A stretch of 11,150 nucleotides of DNA from UKL13-2 sp031430555 (GTDB taxonomy: Bacteria > Pseudomonadota > Gammaproteobacteria > Burkholderiales > Usitatibacteraceae), in the NCBI GenBank assembly GCA_031430555.1, contig JANPBQ010000037.1, positions 1 through 11,150 of the forward strand. The letters are read 5' to 3'. The notes under the pieces are model-generated. The model saw only the letters and a list, made by a program, of their open reading frames with translations. It ran no database searches and was not told the DNA's origin. Both the position numbers and the translations under genes were made by a program. Each line of letters begins with the position of its first letter. Positions within the stretch are counted from its first letter, which is position 1. Positions 4,532-10,261 of the stretch are shown in pieces.

Positions 4532-7390
4532 ATGCCCATATCCTGGAACGAAATCAAAACCCGCTCGGTGGCCTTTTCCAAGAAGTGGGAAGACGAATCC
4601 TCCGAGCGCGCGGAAGCACAAAGTTTCTGGAATGACTTCTTCGCGGTGTTCGGCATTGAACGCCGCCGTGTCGCCATATTTGAGAAGCAAGTCAAGCTCT
4701 CGCGCGCCGGCGAGAAAATCAAGCGCGGTCGCATCGATGCATTCTGGAAAGGCGTGCTGCTGATCGAGCACAAGAGTGCGGACGAGGATCTCGATCGCGC
4801 CTTCAAGCAGGCCGCCGATTATTTTGATGGCATCGTTGCGCGTGATTTGCCGCGCTATATCCTCGTTTCCGATTTTGCGCGTTTTCGTTTGTTCGACCTC
4901 GAAGCGCCGGATAGCAGCAACAGCGAAATCCATTTCAGGCTGGCCGACCTGCACAAGCACATCAAGCGCTTCGGTTTCATCGCCGGCTATCAGACCGTCG
5001 AGATCAAGCCGCAGGATCCCGTCAACATCAAGGCGGCGTTGCAGATGGGCAAGCTGCACGACCAGCTCAAAGCCTCAGGATTCACTGGCCACCCGCTGGA
5101 ACTGCTGCTGGTGCGGGTATTGTTTTGTCTGTTCGCCGACGACACCGGCATCTATCAGCCTTCGCAGGCGTTCCGCGCGTGGGTGGATGAGCGCACGCGC
5201 GAGGATGGCAGCGATCTGGGCTCGCAGCTCGCGCAATTATTTCAGGTGCTGAATACGCCCGACGACAAACGCGCCAACACGCTCGACGAACAACTGGGCG
5301 CCTTCCCCTATGTGAACGGCAAGCTGTTCGAGGAAACATTGCCGATGGCGAGCTTCGACACCAAGATGCGCGAGACGCTGCTCGATTGCTGCGCACTCGA
5401 TTGGGCGGCGATCTCGCCCGCGATATTCGGTGCGCTGTTTCAAAGCATCATGGACGAAAAGGCGCGCCGCAATCTCGGCGCGCATTACACGTCGGAAGAA
5501 AATATTCTCAAGCTCATCAAGCCTTTGTTTTTGGATGAACTGTGGGCCGAATTCGGCAAGGTGAAAAACAACAAGAACCGGCTTTTCGAATTCCACAAAA
5601 GGCTGCGCAGCCTGACGTTTTTTGATCCCGCCTGTGGTTGCGGAAATTTCCTCGTCATCACCTACCGCGAATTGCGATTGCTTGAACTTGACGTGCTGCG
5701 CGCATCGCTTGAGATGGAGCGCGAATCGGGGCAGCGGCTCGTTTCAATCATGAATCTCGTGAGCGTCGATGTCGACCAGTTCTACGGCATCGAAATCGAG
5801 GAGTTTCCCGCGCAGATCGCGCAAGTGGCGATGTGGCTGATCGACCATCAAATGAACGTAAAAGTCGGCGAAGAATTCGGCATGTACTTTGCGCGCATTC
5901 CGCTGAAGTCATCGCCGCATGTGGTGAACGGCAACGCGCTGCAAATTGATTGGATGGACGTGCTGCCGCCGCAGCGGTGCGGCTATGTGATGGGGAATCC
6001 GCCGTTTGTGGGCGCCAAATTCATGAACGACGGGCAGCGGCAAGATGTGGCGAAAGTATTTGCCGGCATCGGCAATGCGGGCTTGCTCGATTTCGTGTGC
6101 GCCTGGTATGTCCTCGCCACAAAGTACCTCAAAGCCCCCTCTCCCCTTGCGGGACAAGGGAACACTTGGAGCGAAGCTGAGGGCTGGGGAAAGGGGACGA
6201 GCGCACCGCGTTGCGCCTTCGTCTCCACCAACTCCATCACGCAAGGCGAACAAGTCGGCGCGCTGTGGGGATGGCTGCTCGCACAAGGCATCAAGATTCA
6301 CTTTGCGCATCGCACGTTTGCATGGAGCAACGAAGCACGCGGCAATGCGGCCGTGCATTGCGTCATCATCGGTTTTGGTTTGATCGACGTTCCGGCCAAA
6401 ACTATTTTTGAGTACGACGATATTCGTGGCGAACCGCATGCGGTCTTGGCGAAAAACATTAATCCCTATCTGGTTGATGCGCCAGATGTCGTACTTCCGC
6501 GAAGGTCGTTGCCGATTTGCGCGGTGCCACCAATGGGAACCGGCAACAAGCCGATTGATGACGGAAACTATTTGTTTACCCCAGAAGAAAAAGAGGCCTT
6601 TCTCGCGTCCGAACCGCAAGCCAGTAATCTCTTTCGCAGATGGCTTGGCGGCGAGGAGTTTCTAAATAACATTGAGCGTTGGTACTTGTGGCTCGGTGAC
6701 TTACCGCCCTCGCAGTTACGAAGGCTTCCCGAAGCGATGAAGCGCATGCAATCGGTCAAGAAGTTTCGTTTGGCAAGCATTAGCTTGCCCACTCGAAAGC
6801 TTGCTGAGACGCCCACGCGCTTTCACACAGAGTTCGTTCCAAGTTCACCATTTCTCGCGATGCCGCAAGTGTCATCCGAAAGGCGCGCATTCATTCCAAT
6901 CGCCTTCCTCACTCAAGAATTTCTGTGCGGTGACAAACTGAGGGTGGTTGAGGAAGCGACGCTGTTTCACTTTGCCGTGATGACCTCAACCATGCACATG
7001 GCATGGACTCGTCGCGTTTGTGGTCGTCTTAAAAGCGATTACCAGTATTCTGCGCTGATCGTCTACAACAACTTCCCGTGGCCCGACTCCCCCTCCGCTG
7101 CGCAAACACAAAAAATCGAATCCGCCGCTCAATCCGTGCTCGATGCCCGCGCCGCATTCCCCGAGTCCTCACTGGCCGATCTCTACGACCCACTCACCAT
7201 GCCGCCGGTGCTGGTTAAAGCGCACCAAAAACTCGATGCCGCCGTCGATGCCGCTTATGGAAAGACCACATTCAAGAACGACGCCGAGCGCGTGGCTTTC
7301 CTGTTTGGGTTGTATCAAAAATACACGAGCCTCCTGCCCGGCGAATCCGCGAAGCCAAAGCGCCGCGCCGCAAAGAAACCGAAGTCCTAA
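4532..7390 (+). CDS. MmeI-type single-chain restriction-modification enzyme (type IIL: nuclease + N6-adenine methyltransferase)
   Basis: 952 aa; MmeI itself is about 920 aa. The N-terminal domain carries a PD-(D/E)xK nuclease signature: Asp69, Glu79 and Lys81 (RID...LIEHK), the same spacing as D70/E80/K82 of MmeI, so the cleavage site looks intact. A helical linker follows. The methyltransferase then has motif X-like GAHYTS (316-321), motif I DPACGCGNF (365-373) for S-adenosylmethionine binding, and motif IV NPPF (489-492), typical of amino-methyltransferases acting on adenine. The C-terminal ~350 residues (including YNNFPWP) should carry target recognition. In this family one polypeptide recognises, methylates one strand and cuts about 20 bp away. 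Residues ~535-554 (KAPSPLAGQG... to WGK) interrupt the usual text before CAFVSTNSITQGEQ and coincide with a DNA palindrome, apparently an inserted repeat. No clear Shine-Dalgarno precedes the ATG, but MPISWNEI fits the family's N-terminus. The recognition sequence cannot be read from sequence alone. Confidence 0.92.
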   Translation: MPISWNEIKTRSVAFSKKWEDESSERAEAQSFWNDFFAVFGIERRRVAIFEKQVKLSRAGEKIKRGRIDAFWKGVLLIEHKSADEDLDRAFKQAADYFDGIVARDLPRYILVSDFARFRLFDLEAPDSSNSEIHFRLADLHKHIKRFGFIAGYQTVEIKPQDPVNIKAALQMGKLHDQLKASGFTGHPLELLLVRVLFCLFADDTGIYQPSQAFRAWVDERTREDGSDLGSQLAQLFQVLNTPDDKRANTLDEQLGAFPYVNGKLFEETLPMASFDTKMRETLLDCCALDWAAISPAIFGALFQSIMDEKARRNLGAHYTSEENILKLIKPLFLDELWAEFGKVKNNKNRLFEFHKRLRSLTFFDPACGCGNFLVITYRELRLLELDVLRASLEMERESGQRLVSIMNLVSVDVDQFYGIEIEEFPAQIAQVAMWLIDHQMNVKVGEEFGMYFARIPLKSSPHVVNGNALQIDWMDVLPPQRCGYVMGNPPFVGAKFMNDGQRQDVAKVFAGIGNAGLLDFVCAWYVLATKYLKAPSPLAGQGNTWSEAEGWGKGTSAPRCAFVSTNSITQGEQVGALWGWLLAQGIKIHFAHRTFAWSNEARGNAAVHCVIIGFGLIDVPAKTIFEYDDIRGEPHAVLAKNINPYLVDAPDVVLPRRSLPICAVPPMGTGNKPIDDGNYLFTPEEKEAFLASEPQASNLFRRWLGGEEFLNNIERWYLWLGDLPPSQLRRLPEAMKRMQSVKKFRLASISLPTRKLAETPTRFHTEFVPSSPFLAMPQVSSERRAFIPIAFLTQEFLCGDKLRVVEEATLFHFAVMTSTMHMAWTRRVCGRLKSDYQYSALIVYNNFPWPDSPSAAQTQKIESAAQSVLDARAAFPESSLADLYDPLTMPPVLVKAHQKLDAAVDAAYGKTTFKNDAERVAFLFGLYQKYTSLLPGESAKPKRRAAKKPKS
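6134..6198 (+). repeat. Palindromic repeat apparently inserted in frame within the methyltransferase
   Basis: Nested inverted repeats: an outer stem CCCCTCTCCCC (6136-6146) pairs with GGGGAAAGGGG (6186-6196) with one mismatch. An inner hairpin CCCTTG (6144-6149) pairs with CAAGGG (6155-6160), and the two stems compete for three bases. The encoded peptide (PSPLAGQG...EGWGKG) is low-complexity and unlike the flanking methyltransferase. It resembles the intergenic palindromes of many proteobacteria that read CCCTCTCCC...GGGAGAGGG. The reading frame is kept, so the element is about 60 nt or another multiple of three. Confidence 0.65.
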
Positions 7391-7425
7391 TACCCGCGCA
7401 GCTCACCATCGGGTTTATCGCCGAC

Positions 7426-7440
7426 CACCGCGCCAGTGCT
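7426..7440 (+). repeat. 15-nt direct repeat, left copy, upstream of the NTase/HTH module
   Basis: CACCGCGCCAGTGCT here is identical to 8619-8633. Allowing one inserted base and one mismatch, similarity continues a few nt (ATGACGTT here, TGACTTT there). The copies flank the whole two-gene module with its promoter. This copy lies 35 nt after the restriction gene's stop. Confidence 0.7.
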
Positions 7441-7476
7441 ATGACGTTCTTTCGCTCGTCGCCCGGAATCGTGACA

Positions 7477-7505
7477 TTGACATTCATTTAACACAACATT
7501 ATAGT
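7477..7505 (+). promoter_or_regulatory. Strong sigma70-type promoter of the NTase/HTH operon
   Basis: A perfect -35 box TTGACA (7477-7482), a 17-nt spacer, then TATAGT (7500-7505), one mismatch from TATAAT. The transcription start is predicted at about 7512, which is the first base of the GTG start codon. The message is then leaderless, consistent with the absence of any Shine-Dalgarno there. Confidence 0.75.
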
Positions 7506-7510
7506 TGTGT
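7491..7510. promoter_or_regulatory. Inverted-repeat operator overlapping the -10 box
   Basis: ACACAAC-ATTATA-GTTGTGT: perfect 7-bp arms around a 6-nt centre, lying on the -10 hexamer and ending 1 nt before the GTG. The position and dyad symmetry are as expected for autorepression by the dimeric XRE-type protein encoded second in this operon. That link is inferred. Confidence 0.7.
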
Positions 7511-7511
7511 C

Positions 7512-7949
7512 GTGATTTCGCCATTCGACCGCCGGGGAAACTTTCCACCCGGCATTCACGCCGCAACCTGGCCCGAGTTTGTCGCGCGATTTGGCGGCAC
7601 CGTTCACCGGACGAAACTGCTGGATGGGTTGTGGCGGGCGATGGCTTCGTTGCGGGACGCGGGCTGTAAACGGCTCTACATTGACGGCAGCTTTGTTACC
7701 GCGAAGCAGGTACCGAATGACTTCGATGGTTGCTGGGAATTGGAAGGCTTGGATCCGGAAAAGTTGGACGAGACGCTTCTGGCTTTTGACCACAATCGCA
7801 CCGCGCAAAAGCAGAAGTATTTTAGCGAGCTGTTCGTCGCCGACTGGCGTGCTGAACCATCTGGAACATGTTTCGTGGAATTCTTTCAGCGCGACCGGGA
7901 CGGCAACAACAAGGGCATCATCGCAATCGACTTGAGGAAAATAAAATGA
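7512..7949 (+). CDS. Nucleotidyltransferase-fold protein of a toxin-antitoxin-like module (DUF6932-type)
   Basis: 145 aa. It matches my memory of the family catalogued as DUF6932: N-terminus MIxPFDxxGNxPPGIHxATWxEF, then LLDGLWRAMASLRDAGC, then YIDGSFVTAKQVPNDFDGCW, then an acidic C-terminal FVEFFQRDRDG...GIIAIDL. The block GS-x9-DFD (Gly59, Ser60, Asp70, Asp72) fits the pol-beta/MNT nucleotidyltransferase signature hG(G/S)x9-13Dh(D/E)h, so transfer of a nucleotide to an RNA or protein target is plausible; substrate unknown. The frame is open further upstream, but family similarity begins exactly at the GTG (VISPFD), which is also the predicted +1. The gene overlaps the following HTH gene by ATGA. 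The pairing resembles toxin-antitoxin or abortive-infection modules, and the neighbouring restriction system supports a defence context. Which partner is toxic cannot be told from sequence. Confidence 0.8.
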   Translation: MISPFDRRGNFPPGIHAATWPEFVARFGGTVHRTKLLDGLWRAMASLRDAGCKRLYIDGSFVTAKQVPNDFDGCWELEGLDPEKLDETLLAFDHNRTAQKQKYFSELFVADWRAEPSGTCFVEFFQRDRDGNNKGIIAIDLRKIK

Positions 7950-8392
7950 TCACCAATGAACGGCAATACTCGATCACCAAGACCGAATTGGCGCGCTTCG
8001 AGTTAGCGCTCGCGGCGGCGGGAACGCAAAACAAGAAGCTACATCCCTTGTTGCGCAAAGCGGCGCGCGATGGCTTGCAGAGCCAAGCGGACGAGTTGAG
8101 CGAAGAGATTGCGGCCTACGAAAAATTGCGCGCCGGCAAAGAAACCCGGTTTGAATTCGATTCGATCGCGCAACTCGCCGAAGGACTGATCAAGGCACGC
8201 ATCGCGCGGCATCTCACGCAAAAAGAATTGGCCGAGTCGCTGAACCTCAAAGAGCAGCAAATCCAGCGCTATGAAGCGACGATGTACGAGAGTGCGCCGC
8301 TGAAACGAATCGAAGCGGTCGCTGTCGCATTGGGCGTGCGGAAGACGGTCAGGATGGATGTGTCGCTGCCGATGGCGCGTGCGAAGGGCTGA
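7946..8392 (+). CDS. XRE-family HTH protein, probable antitoxin/autorepressor
   Basis: 148 aa. The N-terminal part (1-65) is helical and charged (MITNERQYSITKTELARFE..., then LSEEIAAYEKLRAG) and may dimerise or bind the partner. A helix-turn-helix domain occupies ~76-132: LAEGLIKARIARHLTQKELAESLNL, with a recognition-helix region around QQIQRYE (104-110), followed by VAVALGV. This is the HigA/XRE type. The ATG at 7946 is chosen over an in-frame upstream ATG because AGGA (7935-7938) is correctly spaced, it gives a 4-nt ATGA overlap with the NTase stop, and MITNERQY is the familiar N-terminus of this family. Inferred role: neutralise the NTase and bind the operator at 7491-7510. Confidence 0.85.
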   Translation: MITNERQYSITKTELARFELALAAAGTQNKKLHPLLRKAARDGLQSQADELSEEIAAYEKLRAGKETRFEFDSIAQLAEGLIKARIARHLTQKELAESLNLKEQQIQRYEATMYESAPLKRIEAVAVALGVRKTVRMDVSLPMARAKG

Positions 8393-8425
8393 GGGGGATG
8401 GTGTGATCGGTCGACGACGAGATTG

Positions 8426-8451
8426 GGCCCCGGAACAAGTCCGGGGAGACA
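8426..8451 (+). repeat. Solitary third copy of the 26-nt palindromic repeat
   Basis: Identical over 26 nt to the arm at 3726-3751 (core CCCCGGAACAAGTCCGGGG). It shares further flanking bases (ATTGGGCC side) with the reverse complement of the 3666-3691 arm. It lies 33 nt after the HTH gene stop, where a hairpin could protect the 3' end of the transcript or help end it. Confidence 0.85.
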
Positions 8452-8481
8452 AGAGCGGGGAAAATATTGATGCCGCGCCAA

Positions 8482-8541
8482 AACATGTTGAAACCTCTCC
8501 TTCTCCGGCGCAGGCGGGAAAAGGAGGGGTTTCAACATGTT
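8482..8541. repeat. Long imperfect hairpin (25-bp stem, 10-nt loop)
   Basis: AACATGTTGAAACC...TTCTCC (8482-8506) pairs with GGAAAAGG...AACATGTT (8517-8541): 25 positions with one mismatch and one G-T pair. No T-tract follows, so it is not a classical terminator, although so stable a hairpin could still block readthrough in either direction. Its loop side shares GCGCAGGCGGGAA (8508-8520) with the repeat at 8910-8922, which suggests related repeat sequences. Confidence 0.8.
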
Positions 8542-8582
8542 CAATTCCGGGATCAATACTTCGGTGAAATAACCAAACCCAC

Positions 8583-8632
8583 GCACTGGCGCGCCTTTCC
8601 AGCCGTTTTAGCTCCAAACACCGCGCCAGTGC
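8583..8632. repeat. Perfect 11-bp inverted repeat near the 3' end of the KTSC gene
   Basis: GCACTGGCGCG (8583-8593) and CGCGCCAGTGC (8622-8632) are exact reverse complements with a 28-nt spacer. The right arm is part of the 15-nt sequence that also occurs at 7426-7440, so three related copies are present in two orientations. Confidence 0.75.
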
Positions 8633-8633
8633 T
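8619..8633 (+). repeat. 15-nt direct repeat, right copy, beyond the NTase/HTH module
   Basis: CACCGCGCCAGTGCT, identical to 7426-7440. The two copies bracket about 1.2 kb containing the module, its promoter and two palindromic repeats. It ends 8 nt before the KTSC stop codon. Confidence 0.7.
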
Positions 8634-8641
8634 TGACTTTG

Positions 8642-8851
8642 CTATTTGGTACGCCGCTTCTGGTAATCCTCTTCGATGGTGTCTTTGAAGAAACTGCCCA
8701 TCGACGATGACGTGGAGAATTGCCGCCAGACTTCGCTCGATACATTCGCGTACTCGAATGTGCCTGAGGACAATTCGACCACCAGCACGCGGCGTTTGTC
8801 GTCGTAGCCAATCGCGCGCAGATTGCCCGCGCTGACCTTTTTCATTTCCAT
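8642..8851 (-). CDS. Stand-alone KTSC-domain protein
   Basis: 69 aa. It matches the KTSC domain, named after the C-terminal domain of some lysyl-tRNA synthetases and also found alone in small bacterial proteins. Visible features are MKKVSAGNLRAIGYD, VLVVELSSGTFEYANV (the central aromatic-x-Tyr motif, here FEY), then VWRQFSTSSSMGSFFKDTIEEDY. The function of the domain is not established, and RNA or nucleic-acid binding has been suggested. The ATG at 8851 is preferred over the one two codons later because AGGA on the minus strand lies about 8 nt upstream of it. The gene is convergent with the HTH operon and is separated from the upstream aldo/keto reductase gene by 181 nt holding a large inverted repeat, so it is probably expressed on its own. 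Confidence 0.8.
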   Translation of the reverse strand: MEMKKVSAGNLRAIGYDDKRRVLVVELSSGTFEYANVSSEVWRQFSTSSSMGSFFKDTIEEDYQKRRTK

Positions 8852-8898
8852 CTGATTTTCCTGCGGTCAAATTTCGAAGCGGAGCGCCAAACCAAATA

Positions 8899-8972
8899 CT
8901 GTCATTCCCGCGCAGGCGGGAATCCAATCTTTGTTGATCAAACCTGGATTCCCGCCTGCGCGGGAATGACAG
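8899..8972. repeat. Perfect 28-nt inverted repeat (GTCATTCCCGCG...GGGAATCC type)
   Basis: 8899-8926 and 8945-8972 are exact reverse complements (28 nt) around an 18-nt spacer. Each arm is itself palindromic (ATTCCCGC...GCGGGAAT), the pattern of a dispersed repeat common in proteobacteria and akin to the neisserial dRS3 element (ATTCCC-N8-GGGAAT). It lies between the end of the aldo/keto reductase gene and the start of the KTSC gene and may act as a transcript-end hairpin for the former. Confidence 0.9.
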
Positions 8973-9032
8973 CTATTTAGAGAATTTTCGTATTGAAATA
9001 GTATTCGGTTTGCATCTGAACTGAACGCACAT

Positions 9033-10016
9033 TCAATCGTGATGATCGCCGACAATGTCATGAATCCGCGTCATCACATCCGGCGTGAGTTTCGCGGCAA
9101 CGTCCATGGCCTTCATGTTTTCAGTCACTTGCGAAAGCCTTGATGCGCCGGTAATCACGGTCGAGACGCGCGGATTTTTCACGCACCACGCGATCGCCAA
9201 TTGGGCGGTCGTGCAATCGAGTTCTTTGGCCACCAAAGAGAGTTTGGCGACGATGGCGTTCTTCTCCGCATCGAGCAATTGTTCTTTCATCCACGCCATA
9301 TTCTTCAACGTGCCGCGGCTGTCGGCGGGTATGCCGTTCGCGTATTTGCCGGAAAGCAATCCCGAGGCAAGCGGACTCCAGGTGGTGGTGCCGAGGCCGA
9401 TTTCGTTGTAGAGCCGCGCGTATTCCTGCTCAATTTTCTTGCGGTGAAACAGATTGTATTCGGGCTGCTCGACAATCGGTTTGTGCAGATGGTGTTTGTC
9501 CGCAATGTGCCAGGCACCCATGATGTCGGCCGCACTCCATTCCGAGGTGCCCCAATAAAGCGCCTTGCCTTGCGAGATGATGTCGTGCATCGCGTACACC
9601 GTTTCTTCGAGCGGCGTATTCGCGTCGGGGCGATGGCAGTACACCAGATCGACGTAATCGAGTTGCAGGCGTGTCAGTGAATTGTCGATTGCGTGCAACA
9701 GATACTTGCGATTGAGTGTGTTTTTTTCATTCACGCCTTCACCGAATTTGGCGGGATGTCCCCAAAAAAATTTGGTCGACACGATGTACGTGAGTCGATC
9801 CCAATTCAGTTTCTTCAGCGCAGCACCCATCAGCGTTTCGGATTTGCCGTTGGCGTACACCTCGGCATTGTCGAAAAAATTCACGCCATGATCACGCGCC
9901 GCACTCATCAATTCGATGGCCGCGTTTTCTTCGACCTGGTTGCCGTACGTTACCCACGATCCAAATGACAGCGCCGAAACCCTTAATCCGGCGCGCCCGA
10001 GTCTTCTATATTCCAC
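9033..10016 (-). CDS. Aldo/keto reductase, Kv-beta/YghZ-like
   Basis: 327 aa, normal length for the family. It is an NADPH-dependent (alpha/beta)8-barrel oxidoreductase reducing aldehydes or ketones; the substrate cannot be read from sequence. The catalytic tetrad is intact: Asp49 (FFDNAE), Tyr54 (VYANG), Lys82 (STKFF) and His128 (YCHRPD). The segments LGTTTWSPLASGLLSGKY and STVITGASRLSQVTENMKA are the usual cofactor-binding C-terminal elements. GKSETLMGAALK and the overall text resemble Kv channel beta subunits and YghZ-type enzymes more than the diketogluconate-reductase group. The start is GTG (minus strand) with AAGGA about 8-9 nt upstream, 1 nt after the preceding gene's stop, so translation is probably coupled. 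It is the last gene of an operon with the 78-aa protein and the EAL protein. Confidence 0.93.
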   Translation of the reverse strand: MEYRRLGRAGLRVSALSFGSWVTYGNQVEENAAIELMSAARDHGVNFFDNAEVYANGKSETLMGAALKKLNWDRLTYIVSTKFFWGHPAKFGEGVNEKNTLNRKYLLHAIDNSLTRLQLDYVDLVYCHRPDANTPLEETVYAMHDIISQGKALYWGTSEWSAADIMGAWHIADKHHLHKPIVEQPEYNLFHRKKIEQEYARLYNEIGLGTTTWSPLASGLLSGKYANGIPADSRGTLKNMAWMKEQLLDAEKNAIVAKLSLVAKELDCTTAQLAIAWCVKNPRVSTVITGASRLSQVTENMKAMDVAAKLTPDVMTRIHDIVGDHHD

Positions 10017-10017
10017 G

Positions 10018-10254
10018 TTACTTTTCCTTTTCGTTGTCGATATCCTGGTACGGATTCATGATGAGCACGCGCGTGCGCTTCGGCCCCGAGGCGAAGCGTT
10101 CCATCTTCACCAGGATCGGAAACAATTCTTCCAGCTTCGCGCGCGCGTCTAGCTCCTTGTCGAACACGATCAACTTGCCGTGTTCGTTCAGCACATCGCG
10201 CCAGCGCTCCGGATGCGCGTCGTCGTCTTGGACTTGCAGTTTGTAGGTGGTCAT
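10018..10254 (-). CDS. Conserved small protein of unknown function (78 aa)
   Basis: The protein begins MTTYKLQVQDDD and ends NPYQDIDNEKEK. The text (YKLQVQ...P..WRDV, ELDARAKLEELFPILVKME, KRTRVLIMNPY.D.D) resembles small hypothetical proteins I recall from other proteobacteria, but I know no function. It is soluble, has no signal peptide, and shows a mixed beta-alpha-beta pattern. A longer open frame upstream is rejected: its extra residues are Arg/Cys-rich antisense of the EAL gene, whereas this ATG has AAGGA 6 nt upstream overlapping the EAL stop (TAAGGA). It is separated by 7 nt from the EAL gene and 1 nt from the aldo/keto reductase gene, so it belongs to one operon and possibly one process. 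Confidence 0.75.
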   Translation of the reverse strand: MTTYKLQVQDDDAHPERWRDVLNEHGKLIVFDKELDARAKLEELFPILVKMERFASGPKRTRVLIMNPYQDIDNEKEK

Positions 10255-10261
10255 GGGTTCC

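Noticed and set aside
4192..4806. 204-codon minus-strand frame spanning the gap before the restriction gene
   Set aside because: It is antisense to two real genes at its ends. The middle part is not recognisable as a domain and has no start signal.
5909..6619. 236-codon minus-strand frame opposite the methyltransferase
   Set aside because: Antisense shadow. The opposite strand carries the intact NPPF and flanking methyltransferase text.
7143..7511. Long in-frame upstream extension of the NTase gene from ATG 7143
   Set aside because: This segment is an out-of-frame overlap of the restriction enzyme's C-terminus plus intergenic DNA containing the promoter. Family similarity begins only at the GTG 7512.
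7868..7945. Upstream ATG for the HTH gene
   Set aside because: The extra residues are an out-of-frame reading of the NTase gene. The ATG at 7946 has the Shine-Dalgarno, the ATGA overlap and the expected N-terminus.
8867..9061. 64-codon minus-strand frame (contains SRAGGNPGL...WIPACAGMT)
   Set aside because: This peptide is the well-known translation of the dispersed GTCATTCCCGCG repeat, so it is a repeat artefact and not a gene.
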